A stretch of DNA of 64,000 nucleotides. It comes from Flavobacterium sp. ov086 (GTDB lineage: Bacteria > Bacteroidota > Bacteroidia > Flavobacteriales > Flavobacteriaceae). The notes below the pieces were generated by a model. That model made no database searches, had not been told where the DNA came from, and saw nothing but the letters and a program-made list of their open reading frames with translations. The stretch is from assembly GCF_900187965.1 (NCBI RefSeq), contig NZ_FZNL01000005.1:124001-188000 (forward strand), written 5' to 3'. Of this stretch, positions 53,372 through 62,551 are shown one piece after another. Position 1 is the stretch's first letter. Every line of letters begins with the position of its first letter. The position numbers were made by a program, and so were the translations under genes.

Positions 53372-53785
53372 ATGAAATACAAAAATATATTACTAGTCAA
53401 CGATATAAATGATGATGCAGAGACTTTTGTATTAGTACTGAATGCAATTAATCATAAAATTATATCATCAGTAGAAGGTAGCCCACTTGAAGCTCTAAAA
53501 AAGCTTAAGGATTCAAAATTATCACCCGATATAATTTTCTTGGATTATAACATGCCACATCTTGATGGAACTGTATTCCTTAAATTACTTCGAGATATTA
53601 AAGGTCTAAAAAGAATTCCAGTTGTACTTTATTCTCGAAATTCAGGACATATGCTACGGGAAGCGATGACCAAATTCAAGAAAGTGCAGTTTTTGAAGAA
53701 GCGTGCGAACTTTAGAAAGCTTTTTAAGTCCCTACAAAAGATAATTCTACCTGAAAAATCTGAAAAAAAAAGTATAATGAGGTGA
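53372..53785 (+). CDS. Stand-alone response regulator receiver protein
   Basis: 137 residues from ATG 53372 (TTG 53366 is also in frame). It is a single receiver domain: ILLVNDINDDAETFVLVLNA at the start, DIIFLDYNMPHLDGTVFLKL with the phospho-Asp, and VVLYSRNSGHM and VQFLKKRANF with the conserved Thr/Ser and Lys positions. The first acidic pair reads N-D instead of D-D. No output domain and no kinase nearby, so it likely acts through protein contacts. The tail KSEKKSIMR overlaps a DUF3570 relic frame on the other strand. Confidence 0.85.
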   Translation: MKYKNILLVNDINDDAETFVLVLNAINHKIISSVEGSPLEALKKLKDSKLSPDIIFLDYNMPHLDGTVFLKLLRDIKGLKRIPVVLYSRNSGHMLREAMTKFKKVQFLKKRANFRKLFKSLQKIILPEKSEKKSIMR

Positions 53786-53895
53786 AACTACTGTTTCTAA
53801 CTTCTTGTGTTGGCGGGCGTTCCCCTCGTGAGAAGTAAAGTTATTAAAATTGATTAGAAATAAAGAAAGTATTATCTTGTCATAAAAAATGACAC

Positions 53896-54244
53896 AGCCA
53901 TAAGATGAAGTCCAATATTCATCAGCTGGAGTATGTTCTCCATATGGTTTAAAATATTTTGTTCCTGTTTGGGTATAATACCTGTAAAATGGACTAAGTG
54001 AAAATGCTTGTGTCAACTTCACCGGAATTTCAAGATCGGAGGTATGTGCTTTTAAGCTCCAATCATCAGTATAATATCTGTAATAAGTTCTAATTATTAC
54101 ATTATCTCCGAAAAAATAACTGGCTCTGATTTCCAATGGAATTTTTAATCTGGTATCTGGCATTTTTTCCTGATGAACAGAACCGTCTGCAAAATAAACT
54201 CTGTGAAAAGGAAGGCTTAAATATCCGTTTTGGCTAACCTTAAA
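53896..54244 (-). pseudogene. DUF3570 protein fragment
   Basis: The frame is open from 54244 and encodes VSQNGYLSLPFHRVYFADGS, then PDTRLKIPLEIRASYFFGDN, IIRTYYRYYTDDWSLKAHTS and YTQTGTKYFKPYGEHTPADE, which is the late part of DUF3570 barrel-like proteins. It lacks the N-terminal half and loses similarity after about 53896, although the frame runs on to 53747. No start codon fits the family. A decayed remnant. Confidence 0.75.
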
Positions 54245-54379
54245 TTATTTTGTTATAAAATATAATCTGATAATTTTTACTTCATTTACTTAAAGTAAAA
54301 TGACTACTCCTAAATTTTTGTAACAAAAAAGTATGAACTTCAAACGTCATGTGCTAAAAATTGGTTGATTTACAAATTA

Positions 54380-54805
54380 TCAAAATGCACGAACATTCTG
54401 TTCAACGGTTATTTGGTTACTAACCTTGATCTTTTCGTAAATTTCCAGTTCCCCCTGCAAAACCTTAATACTGATTGCGAATGAAAAATCTATCTCATTA
54501 TCAAGATTTTTTTTCCGGGCCTTGTGCTCAATGACGGCAAAGGACAGTTGTTCTGGAAGTTGATTTGATTTTAAAATTGCCCAGTCTTTTTGTGTTGCAC
54601 TATCCTGCCTTTTTAGTCCACGGATAGTTCTCCAAACAGGATTTGGCCAAATAGACCAAGTTATTGAATTGATATCTTGTGATATTTCAGTAGTTGGATT
54701 ATTAATGTTTTTTAAAACGCGTGCCTTAAAAAAATCGTACGATTCTCTAAGTTTTGAAGAATCCCAGCTTAGCCATTTTATAACTATAAAACTAAATTCT
54801 AAAAG
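54380..54805 (-). pseudogene. Orphan 141-codon C-terminal reading frame (possible S8-peptidase end)
   Basis: An uninterrupted leftward frame from 54805 to a TGA at 54380 has no ATG, so it looks like the 3' end of a larger gene whose start is lost. It reads IKWLSWDSSKLRESYDFFKA, SITWSIWPNPVWRTIRGLKR then QDSATQKDWAILKSNQLPEQ, and LSFAVIEHKARKKNL. The composition is that of a real protein. It recalls, from memory only, the C-terminus of subtilase-type proteins that occur beside AAA ATPases. The assignment is tentative. Confidence 0.45.
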
Positions 54806-54841
54806 TTAATGATGGATTGAACATATCAGTTATTTACTTTT

Positions 54842-55870
54842 TTAATTCGTTTTTAAACTTGATTCTCTTTCTATAATTTTAGTTTTGAGTTCTATTGTTC
54901 TGGGCTCAAAAACTTTGTTTTCCTTTTTGCAAAGCATTTCTTCAAGTAACAATCTAAAAGCTAAAGTTCCCATTTCACAGCTTGGTTGATCAACGGTGCT
55001 CAATTTTGGGCTTATTACCTGAGACATAAACCAATTGCTAAAACCAATTACTGCTATTTGATTTGGAATTGGAATTCCTTTATCATTAAAATATGCCAAA
55101 ATCCCTACAGCGACCAAATCCGTAATGGCAAAAATCCCGTCTACATCTGAATGCTCCTCGAGAATTTGTTTTGCAAATGTAATTCCCTCTTCAAAAGTGA
55201 CATTCCTACAGGTGTATACTAGTTTAGAATCATACAAAATTCCGTTTTTTTCTAAAGCTTTTTTATACCCTAAAAAACGATCAATTGCATTTTGAGGGTT
55301 TTCAGGACCACGAACATGAGCAATTTTACGGCATCCTTTATCTATTAAATGCTGGACAGCTTCCATCGCAGCCTTTTGATCATTAATAATAACCTTTGAA
55401 CTTGGAATCAATTTAGAGATTTTATCAAACTGTACAAAAGGAATTTTTTTTCGAATTATTTCCTTGATATGGTCATCATTATTAGACTCATTGGAAAGTG
55501 ACATTAAAATACCGTCTACTCTTTTATTGATTAAAAGTGCTATTTGTTTTTTTTCTAATTCCAAGGATTCATTCGATTGAAGAATAATAACAAGATAACC
55601 ATTTTTCTCGGCTTCGGCGAGGATACCCTTAATTACACTAGAAAAAAAATGATGAACTACTTCAGGAATAATTAAACCAATAGTCTTAGACTCTTTAGTC
55701 CTTAGATTTACAGCAAAACTATTGGGCCTGTAATTGAGTTTCTCTACCAATTCAAGGACTGATTTTCTAGTCTTTTCACTAACATCCGGATAGTTTTTTA
55801 ATGCTTTTGAAACGGTAGTTATGGATATACCCAAAATTTTTGCAATTTCTTTTAAAGTAGTCTCTTTCAT
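54842..55870 (-). CDS. LacI-family transcriptional regulator of the sucrose-type locus
   Basis: 342 residues. The N-terminal helix-turn-helix is TLKEIAKILGISITTVSKAL then KNYPDVSEKTRKSVLELVEK, hinge region NYRPNSFAVNLRTKES, then the periplasmic-binding-protein-like core with TIGLIIPEVVHHFFSSVIKG and DGIFAITDLVAVGILAYFND. It is divergent from a TonB-dependent receptor; two palindromes in the gap are the likely operators. It should release or activate in response to a sugar or sugar phosphate. Confidence 0.93.
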   Translation of the reverse strand: MKETTLKEIAKILGISITTVSKALKNYPDVSEKTRKSVLELVEKLNYRPNSFAVNLRTKESKTIGLIIPEVVHHFFSSVIKGILAEAEKNGYLVIILQSNESLELEKKQIALLINKRVDGILMSLSNESNNDDHIKEIIRKKIPFVQFDKISKLIPSSKVIINDQKAAMEAVQHLIDKGCRKIAHVRGPENPQNAIDRFLGYKKALEKNGILYDSKLVYTCRNVTFEEGITFAKQILEEHSDVDGIFAITDLVAVGILAYFNDKGIPIPNQIAVIGFSNWFMSQVISPKLSTVDQPSCEMGTLAFRLLLEEMLCKKENKVFEPRTIELKTKIIERESSLKTN

Positions 55871-55906
55871 TTAACAAATATTATAAAAAAAATGTGAATA
55901 AAAAAT

Positions 55907-55941
55907 CGAAAACGTTTTTGGTACTTCCGAAAACGTTTTCG
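55907..55941. promoter_or_regulatory. Tandem LacI-type operators
   Basis: CGAAAACGTTTTCG (55928-55941) is a perfect 14-bp palindrome with the central CG typical of LacI/GalR sites. CGAAAACGTTTTTG (55907-55920) is a second copy with one mismatch. Their centres are exactly 21 bp apart, two helical turns, so two dimers could bind on the same DNA face. Confidence 0.85.
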
Positions 55942-55976
55942 TGTGAAATATATTTAAATATAATACTTTATAAAAA

Positions 55977-55984
55977 TACATTTG
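55977..55984 (+). promoter_or_regulatory. TAnnTTTG element upstream of the TonB-dependent receptor
   Basis: TACATTTG matches the Bacteroidota -7 box, 43 nt before the ATG and 36 nt after the operators. No TTG at -33 spacing was seen. Confidence 0.4.
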
Positions 55985-56027
55985 ATAAAAAATAACCAAT
56001 ACTTTACTAATTAAATAATTTTAAACC

Positions 56028-58448
56028 ATGAAGAAAACCAACTTATTTTTGAAGAGACTAGGATTGATGATAGTCTTGTTACTATTCAATTTTTCATTTT
56101 CACAAAATGAAACTCCCACAGTAAGTGACACAATAAAAACAACAAAACTGGAGGATGTTGTTGTAACTGGAGTTGCAAATCCAAAAGCTAAAATCAAATC
56201 CAGTGTTTCGATTACAACTCTGAATGTTAAACAAATTGAACAATCAGCTCCAAGATCTACAGCTGAAATTTTTAGATCAATTCCTGGAATTCGTTCTGAA
56301 TCATCTGGTGGAGAGGGAAACTCCAATATTTCAGTTCGCGGTGTACCTATTTCATCTGGAGGATCTAAATATTTACAAATTCAAGAAGACGGACTTCCTG
56401 TACTTTTATTTGGTGATATTGCATTTGCAACAGCCGATATTTTTACAAGATTTGATGGAAACGTTGCAAAAATTGAAGCTATTCGTGGAGGATCTGCTTC
56501 TACATTATCTTCTAACTCTCCAGGCGGAATCATTAACTTTATCAGTAAAACTGGAAAAACTGAAGGTGGAATGATTAGGACAAGCTTTGGCCTAGATTAC
56601 AACAATTTCAGAACAGACGTTGATTATGGAGCAAAAATTGGAGAAGGGCTTTATTTTCACGTTGGTGGATTCTACAGAGCCGGAGAAGGTGTTAGAAAGA
56701 CTGGTTTTACGTCTAATAATGGAGGGCAAGTAAAATTTAATATTACCAAAGAATTTGAGAATGGAAAAATAACTATTTATACTAAATTCCTGAACGACAG
56801 AACCGCAGCTTATATGCCAATGCCGGTTAAAGTTACAGGAACAAATAGCAACCCAAATTGGGGGAGCGTTGAGGGTTATAATGCTACAACAGGTGCTTTA
56901 CAATCTATTTATTTAAACCATAATGTTGGGCTAGGTCCAGATGGAGAATTAAGAAGAGGAAATGTTGCAGATGGAATGAACCCTATTTCAAAATCCGTTG
57001 GAATTAGTGCTTCATTTGATTTAGAAGGTAATTGGAAAATAACCGAAAATGGTCGTTTTTCATCTAATAGTGGAGGTTTTATTGCTCCATTTCCAGCGGA
57101 AGTTAATTCAGCTGCCACAATTGCGGCTTCTTTTGGAGCAGGCTCCACACTAACTTTTGCCGATTCAGGAACATCGTTTAATAACCCAAATGGATTGGTA
57201 TCCAAAATACACATGTTCGACGTGAAATTAAATAATTTAAATAATTTCATGAATGATCTACGAGTAACAAAAAAAATAGACAAGATAGGAATTACCTTAG
57301 GTTACTTCAAATCTATTCAAAACATTTCTATGTCATGGTTATGGAACTCTTATTTGCAAGAAGTTTCAGATAATAATCCTCGACTAATCAATGTATCAAA
57401 TGCAACGGGAAATTTATTAACAGAAAATGGTCTGTATGCTTACGGAACTCCAGCATGGGGAAATTTAGCAAGAAATTATGATACGCAATACAATGTTTCA
57501 GCTCCTTATGTAAATGTATCATTTGATGCAACAGATAATTTATCTTTTGAAGGTGGTTTGCGTTATGACCTTGGTAAAGTTTCAGGATCTTTTGCTGGGG
57601 GAACATCAAGAACTTTTGACATTAACAACAACGGAACAATTTCAGTACCTGAACAAAACGTATTTGCCATAAACACAGCAAATGAAACTGCAGTTAACTA
57701 TGATTATGATTATTTTTCTTATACTTTAGGTACCAATTATTTATTAACTTCAAGACAATCTTTATTTGTCAGATACAGCAAAGGTGCTGTAGCAAAAGCA
57801 GATCGTATATTGTTTTCAGAATTAGATTATTTAGATGGAAATAAGATTAATTCCTTAGATTTTTTGACACAAGCAGAATTAGGGTACAAATTAAAATTTC
57901 AAAAAGGGTATGCTTATGCAACGGCTTTTCATTCTAAAACTGATGAGCAAGGCGGATATGAAGCAACTTCAAACAGCATTATCAAAAATAATTATAAATC
58001 CTATGGATTAGAACTAGAATCGTCTTACAATGTTTATGATAATCTTAATCTAAGAGGAGCCTTAACGTACACAAAAGCGAAAATCACATCGGGTGACAAC
58101 AATGGAAATGAACCCAGAAGACAACCAAAATTAATGTACAATTTGATGCCAACTTACAACTTTTCAGGAAATAAAAATACTTTGGGATTAAGTTTTATTG
58201 GTCAAACAAAAGCATTTTCTCAAGATTCAAATCAACTGTTAATGAATGGGTTTGTAATGGTAAACGGTTTTGTAGAAGTTGAAGTTACAAAAGGTTTGTT
58301 ATTAAATATTTCAGGAAACAACTTATTCGACACCTTGGCAATTACTGAAGCTGAAGAAGGAAATATTACAGATAACACGGTGAATTATGTTAGAGCAAGA
58401 CCAATGCCTGGAAGATCTGTATCTCTGGCATTGTCTTACAAATTTTAA
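56028..58448 (+). CDS. TonB-dependent receptor of the sucrose-type locus
   Basis: 806 residues, signal peptide ending NFSFSQ. TonB-box-like LEDVVVTGVA, then the plug with SAPRSTAEIFRSIPGIRSES, ISVRGVPISSGGSKYLQIQE and IEAIRGGSASTLSSNSPGGI, and a beta-barrel ending with ARPMPGRSVSLALSYKF. It has no STN or carboxypeptidase-like N-terminal domain and no SusD partner, unlike the peptide locus. It would import a small saccharide, likely sucrose, into the periplasm; regulated by the adjacent LacI operators. Confidence 0.93.
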   Translation: MKKTNLFLKRLGLMIVLLLFNFSFSQNETPTVSDTIKTTKLEDVVVTGVANPKAKIKSSVSITTLNVKQIEQSAPRSTAEIFRSIPGIRSESSGGEGNSNISVRGVPISSGGSKYLQIQEDGLPVLLFGDIAFATADIFTRFDGNVAKIEAIRGGSASTLSSNSPGGIINFISKTGKTEGGMIRTSFGLDYNNFRTDVDYGAKIGEGLYFHVGGFYRAGEGVRKTGFTSNNGGQVKFNITKEFENGKITIYTKFLNDRTAAYMPMPVKVTGTNSNPNWGSVEGYNATTGALQSIYLNHNVGLGPDGELRRGNVADGMNPISKSVGISASFDLEGNWKITENGRFSSNSGGFIAPFPAEVNSAATIAASFGAGSTLTFADSGTSFNNPNGLVSKIHMFDVKLNNLNNFMNDLRVTKKIDKIGITLGYFKSIQNISMSWLWNSYLQEVSDNNPRLINVSNATGNLLTENGLYAYGTPAWGNLARNYDTQYNVSAPYVNVSFDATDNLSFEGGLRYDLGKVSGSFAGGTSRTFDINNNGTISVPEQNVFAINTANETAVNYDYDYFSYTLGTNYLLTSRQSLFVRYSKGAVAKADRILFSELDYLDGNKINSLDFLTQAELGYKLKFQKGYAYATAFHSKTDEQGGYEATSNSIIKNNYKSYGLELESSYNVYDNLNLRGALTYTKAKITSGDNNGNEPRRQPKLMYNLMPTYNFSGNKNTLGLSFIGQTKAFSQDSNQLLMNGFVMVNGFVEVEVTKGLLLNISGNNLFDTLAITEAEEGNITDNTVNYVRARPMPGRSVSLALSYKF

Positions 58449-58477
58449 TAATTAGCTTCATAATGTTAGTTGGTTAC

Positions 58478-58508
58478 CAATTCCTATACTTTTATAGTGT
58501 AGGAATTG
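58478..58508 (+). terminator. Hairpin between receptor and MFS genes
   Basis: 13-bp stem with one G-U pair (58478-58490 with 58496-58508) and loop TTTAT, followed by TTTTC. It may attenuate or stabilise, giving more receptor than transporter mRNA. Confidence 0.65.
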
Positions 58509-58533
58509 TTTTCAACATTTAAAAATCACAAAT

Positions 58534-59841
58534 ATGACATTCTCTAAACCTAAACTTAGTTTTTGGCAAATTATCAATATGAATGTCGGATTTTTTGGCA
58601 TCCAATATAGTTTTGGCTTGCAACAAAGTGCCGTAAACCCAATCTATGATTTTCTACATGCAAGTCCAGATCAAATTCCAATATTAAATTTAGCAGGACC
58701 ACTAACAGGATTATTAATTCAACCTATAATTGGAGCAATGAGTGATAAAACCTGGCATCCAAAATGGGGACGAAGAAAACCTTATTTTTTCATTGGTGCT
58801 ATAATTTGTAGTATTGCGCTTTTTCTTTTCCCATTCAGCAGTTCGTTATGGATGGCTGCAGGTTTACTTTGGATATTAGATGTTGGTAATAATACTGCTA
58901 TGGAACCTTATCGTGCTTTTATTGCAGATAAACTTAGTGAAGAGCAACAACCAATAGGTTTTCAGTCACAAAGTTTTTTTACTGGCTTTGGTCAATTCTT
59001 GTCCTATATTTCATTATTTCTATTTCCAATAATATTTGTAGGTTACACAGGCCAACTACCAAATTGGATTTATGCTTCATTTTTTCTAGGAGCAGTACTT
59101 TCTATTTCATCCATTTGGTGGAGTATGAAAAAAACATCTGAAATTCCACCAACAGAGGAGGAGATTCTAAAAATGAAAACACAACCCTTGAACATTTTTT
59201 CACCATTTGCGGATACCTACAAAGCTGTTTTAGAAATGCCCAATGTAATGTGGAAACTCTTTTTAGTCTATTTATTTCAATGGTATGCTTTAATGTGCTT
59301 TTGGCAAAATAATTCAAAAAGCATTGCCTTATCCGTTTGGAACCTTACCCCTAAGGATAAAATTGGTTACGAAAAAGCAGTAGAATGGAATGGTTTAATA
59401 GGTGCTTTTGGATTTATTGTTACCTTTTCGGTTGCTTTTTACTTAGCTAAGTTAGCCAAGCGATACAGCCCTAAAATGGTTCATTTTGTTTGCCTTTTAT
59501 TGGGAGCAATTTCTTTTTTCTTTTTCCCAATCATACAAAATCAATATTGGTTCTTTGTAGTAATTATTGGTTACGGAATAGCCTGGGCAAGCATGATGGG
59601 GATTCCTTATCTTATGGTTGTTTCTAATATCCCTAAAGAACGCTATGGAGTTTATATGGGCATTATCAATATGATGATTGTAATTCCAATGATTATTCAA
59701 AATCTATCGTTCGGATTTATATTAAAATATTTTTTAAATAATGATCCTTCTTTAGCGATAACTTTTGCAGGAGTATTATTACTGCTGGGCTCAATGAGTA
59801 CATTATTAATTAAAGAAAAAAACACTAAAAGAGCATTATGA
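58534..59841 (+). CDS. MFS sugar symporter (GPH/SLC45-like, sucrose-type)
   Basis: 435 residues with about 12 hydrophobic helices. GAMSDKTWHPKWGRRKPYFF is the hallmark loop of the SLC45/sucrose-H+ symporter group, and MNVGFFGIQYSFGLQQSAVN the N-terminal helix. It would carry the disaccharide across the inner membrane. Its stop overlaps the start of the next gene (ATGA at 59838-59841), so translation is coupled. Confidence 0.92.
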   Translation: MTFSKPKLSFWQIINMNVGFFGIQYSFGLQQSAVNPIYDFLHASPDQIPILNLAGPLTGLLIQPIIGAMSDKTWHPKWGRRKPYFFIGAIICSIALFLFPFSSSLWMAAGLLWILDVGNNTAMEPYRAFIADKLSEEQQPIGFQSQSFFTGFGQFLSYISLFLFPIIFVGYTGQLPNWIYASFFLGAVLSISSIWWSMKKTSEIPPTEEEILKMKTQPLNIFSPFADTYKAVLEMPNVMWKLFLVYLFQWYALMCFWQNNSKSIALSVWNLTPKDKIGYEKAVEWNGLIGAFGFIVTFSVAFYLAKLAKRYSPKMVHFVCLLLGAISFFFFPIIQNQYWFFVVIIGYGIAWASMMGIPYLMVVSNIPKERYGVYMGIINMMIVIPMIIQNLSFGFILKYFLNNDPSLAITFAGVLLLLGSMSTLLIKEKNTKRAL

Positions 59842-61016
59842 TTTCTGACATCAATTACTTAAAAGCAATCGAATTACTCCAAAATTGTTCTTCTACCGAA
59901 GGTTTTTTGGCAAGTGCACAAAATATTTCCAATTACAAAAGGGTTTGGGCTCGTGATGGCGTGATTTGCGGATTAGCAGCTTTGGCTTCTGGCGATACTA
60001 ATTTGATTGCCACTTTCGAAAAAACATTGGAAACATTAGCTGAAAACCAATATTTTAACGGAACAATTCCTTCCAACGTAATGATCAATAATGATAGTAA
60101 AGAGGTCAGTTACGGTGGTTTGGCGGGAAGAGTCGATGCTGTAACCTGGTTTATTATAGGAATTTGTCAATATTCTTTTTATAAAAAAGATGACACTTTA
60201 ATAAAAAAATTCGACAGAAATATTCAAAAATGTTTATTACTTCTGGAAGCTTGGGAATTCAACAACAAACATTTGTTGTATGTGCCTCTTTCTGGAAACT
60301 GGGCTGATGAATATATTACGGACGGCTATGTTTTATATGATCAATTATTGCGGATTTGGGCATTAAGAAGCTATAATTATTTTGTAAAAAGCGATTTAAT
60401 TAGTTCTAAAATCGAAAAAATAACAGAGCAAATCGAAATTAATTTTACTCCAAATTCTATTGGAGAAAAATACCATGAACGAGCTTATAAAGAAGTAAAT
60501 ATCCAAGATTTTATGCCTTGTTCTTTTTCACCAGCAGGTTACAAAATACAATTTGACGCTTTTGCCAATTCTCTTGCTTTGATTTTAAATATTGGAGATC
60601 CAAATTTTCAAAACAGCATTTTGAAACACGCCACAAAACTCTCGTCTGAGAGACCTTTAAAATTAATTCCTGCTTTTTGGCCTCCAATTCTAGAGAAAGA
60701 TTTAGATTGGAATCTGCTAAAAAACAATTGCAAATATGAGTTCAGGAATTATCCAAATGAGTTCCATAACGGAGGAAGCTGGTCAATGGTTAATGGTTTC
60801 TTCGGTTTAGCACTGTTAGCAAAAAACAAAAAAGAAGAAGCTACTTTGATACTAAATGCTATAAATAAAGCAAATGCTATAGGAAATTTTAGTTTCTATG
60901 AAAATTTCAACAGTGAAACAAAAACGCCAAATGGAGTCCCTTTTTGCGCATGGAGTGCCGCCGCAACAGTTACCCTACATCAAAGTATTCATACTAATTT
61001 TATTTTTTTAGTTTAA
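59838..61016 (+). CDS. GH100-like invertase/amylo-glucosidase-fold hydrolase
   Basis: 392 residues, no signal peptide, so cytoplasmic. YKRVWARDGVICGLAALA contains the Arg-Asp pair of GH100 neutral invertases (and of related alpha/alpha-barrel enzymes), GNWADEYITDGYVLYDQLLR the likely second acid, and FHNGGSWSMVNGFFGLALLA the C-terminal family block. It would split sucrose to glucose and fructose after uptake. A glycogen-debranching-type activity is an alternative. The ATG overlaps the MFS stop and lies 1 nt before the kinase gene. Confidence 0.8.
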   Translation: MISDINYLKAIELLQNCSSTEGFLASAQNISNYKRVWARDGVICGLAALASGDTNLIATFEKTLETLAENQYFNGTIPSNVMINNDSKEVSYGGLAGRVDAVTWFIIGICQYSFYKKDDTLIKKFDRNIQKCLLLLEAWEFNNKHLLYVPLSGNWADEYITDGYVLYDQLLRIWALRSYNYFVKSDLISSKIEKITEQIEINFTPNSIGEKYHERAYKEVNIQDFMPCSFSPAGYKIQFDAFANSLALILNIGDPNFQNSILKHATKLSSERPLKLIPAFWPPILEKDLDWNLLKNNCKYEFRNYPNEFHNGGSWSMVNGFFGLALLAKNKKEEATLILNAINKANAIGNFSFYENFNSETKTPNGVPFCAWSAAATVTLHQSIHTNFIFLV

Positions 61017-61017
61017 A

Positions 61018-61947
61018 ATGAAAAAGACTATAGATATTATATGCGTCGGCGAAGTGCTAATCGACTTTATTGGTCACGAGACAAACACTTTGATAGAAAA
61101 CACAAAAGATTACCACCGCTACTTAGGAGGTTCTCCAACAAATGTAGCCGTTAATGCTGCTAGATTAGGGCTAAAATCTACACTAGTGGCCACATGCGGG
61201 CAAGATGGTTTAGGAGAATATATTATTCAAAAATTAAAAAAATACAATGTAAATACTTTTCACGTTAGAAAATCCCAGACTAAACCTACTTCGGTAATTT
61301 TTGTTTCAAAATCAACAGGAACACCTGATTTTATTCCTTATAGACAATCAGATTACCGGATAAATCTCAATCAAATACCTGATACATTACTCGAGAAAGC
61401 TAAAATATTTCACACTACTTGTTTTGCTTTAAGCAAAAATCCAGCTCGGACTACAATTTTAGAAGGCGCTAAAAAAGCAAAAAAACTAGGATTGCAAACA
61501 AGTATAGATATCAATTTCTCAGAGATAATATGGCCGGATCGTAAAGAAGCTATTCAAGTTTTAAATGAATATTTATTGAATGATCCGCTAGTAAAAGTAA
61601 GTGAAGACGACTGTTATCGATTATTTGGAGAATCAAAATCAGAAAAATTTATTTTTGACTATTTTCATGCTTTAGGTGTATCAACTATTTGTCTAACCAA
61701 AGGGAAAGATGGCGTTCAACTGTCGGATACTAATTATGGAGTATTCTTTCAAGATGCTATTCCAATAAAAGAAATTAAAGATACAACTGGTGCTGGTGAT
61801 GCGTTTTGGACTGGCTTTTTGTATGCCAAGCTTAATAATAAAAAAATCGATGAATGTATTAGTATTGCTCAAAAGTTAGCAAGTATAAAACTTCAAAACA
61901 TTGGGAAATTACCGGATAATATTGATTTAAACAGTAGTTTGAAATAA
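61018..61947 (+). CDS. PfkB-family sugar kinase (fructokinase)
   Basis: 309 residues. N-terminal signature YLGGSPTNVAVNAARLG and C-terminal signature IKDTTGAGDAFWTGFLYAKL with the catalytic Asp are those of the PfkB family. It follows the hydrolase gene by 1 nt and would phosphorylate the fructose released from sucrose. Ribokinase-like specificity cannot be excluded by sequence alone, but the context favours fructokinase. Confidence 0.9.
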   Translation: MKKTIDIICVGEVLIDFIGHETNTLIENTKDYHRYLGGSPTNVAVNAARLGLKSTLVATCGQDGLGEYIIQKLKKYNVNTFHVRKSQTKPTSVIFVSKSTGTPDFIPYRQSDYRINLNQIPDTLLEKAKIFHTTCFALSKNPARTTILEGAKKAKKLGLQTSIDINFSEIIWPDRKEAIQVLNEYLLNDPLVKVSEDDCYRLFGESKSEKFIFDYFHALGVSTICLTKGKDGVQLSDTNYGVFFQDAIPIKEIKDTTGAGDAFWTGFLYAKLNNKKIDECISIAQKLASIKLQNIGKLPDNIDLNSSLK

Positions 61948-62305
61948 GCAAAAGATTACCTGGATGTGCTAACTTGGCGAGGAGTTTTAGTTAAGGACAA
62001 AATCTTAACTTTATAGCATGATGCAAATTTAGGTAAAAAATGCAGACTCGTCAAGGGATTATAGGCCTTAAGGGTAGTGTTTTTACTTGTTTTCTCTACT
62101 GTTTTTAACCTATAATAGTCCATTAAACTAAAACTACAAAGGTAACTTAAGAGTATCTCTAAAGCCCAAATAGATAATTGTTTTATAATCAAAAAAATCA
62201 GTGTAAATATTAATGTTAAAACTATTTTTCTAAAGGAAAACCTATTTATCAAATAAGTATATTTGATAGCGAATACTCATCTGCTAATCTTTTTAATCTT
62301 TTGCC
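61948..62305. other. 358-nt gap with 36-bp repeat copy C
   Basis: After the kinase gene. Contains a third, diverged copy of the dispersed repeat (62104-62129). A leftward 98-codon frame crosses it but has no family features. TATATTTG at 62258-62265 may be a -7 box for the next gene. Confidence 0.4.
62104..62129 (+). repeat. Dispersed repeat, copy C (diverged)
   Basis: TTTAACCTATAATAGTCCATTAAACT matches copy B (18795-18830) at 22 of its first 26 positions, in the same orientation. Confidence 0.4.
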
Positions 62306-62551
62306 ATGGAAAAAACAATACAATTAAAGGTGAGAAAAGATTTGGATCCTCGCCGCCAGCACACTATAATTAAATTAAAGGGCAGTCTGATCTCCAAAGG
62401 ATATACCCAGATTATTCATATCCTTGACCAGGATGATGAATTTCATATCAATACTTTTGAAACTCCGGCAGAGCACCAAGAGGAAGCACAGCAGTATATA
62501 GCGGCATTTATCGATGAGGAAAACCTCGCCGATACGATCTATGTCAAATAA
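62306..62551 (+). CDS. Small hypothetical protein
   Basis: 81 residues, not recognised. The sequence is charged and probably folded (LKVRKDLDPRRQHTIIKLKG; ETPAEHQEEAQQYIAAFIDE) with alternating beta and alpha segments and no signal peptide. ATG 62306 lies 41 nt after a possible TAnnTTTG box. It stands alone; codon use and uninterrupted frame make it a likely gene. Confidence 0.6.
   Translation: MEKTIQLKVRKDLDPRRQHTIIKLKGSLISKGYTQIIHILDQDDEFHINTFETPAEHQEEAQQYIAAFIDEENLADTIYVK

Noticed and set aside
53747..53895. C-terminal part of the frame containing the DUF3570 fragment
   Set aside because: Sequence after the DEYWTSSYG region shows no DUF3570 similarity and overlaps the response regulator; read-through of non-coding DNA.
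61956..62252. 98-codon leftward frame after the kinase gene
   Set aside because: Composition typical of a chance frame in AT-rich DNA, contains repeat C, and has no recognisable domain.
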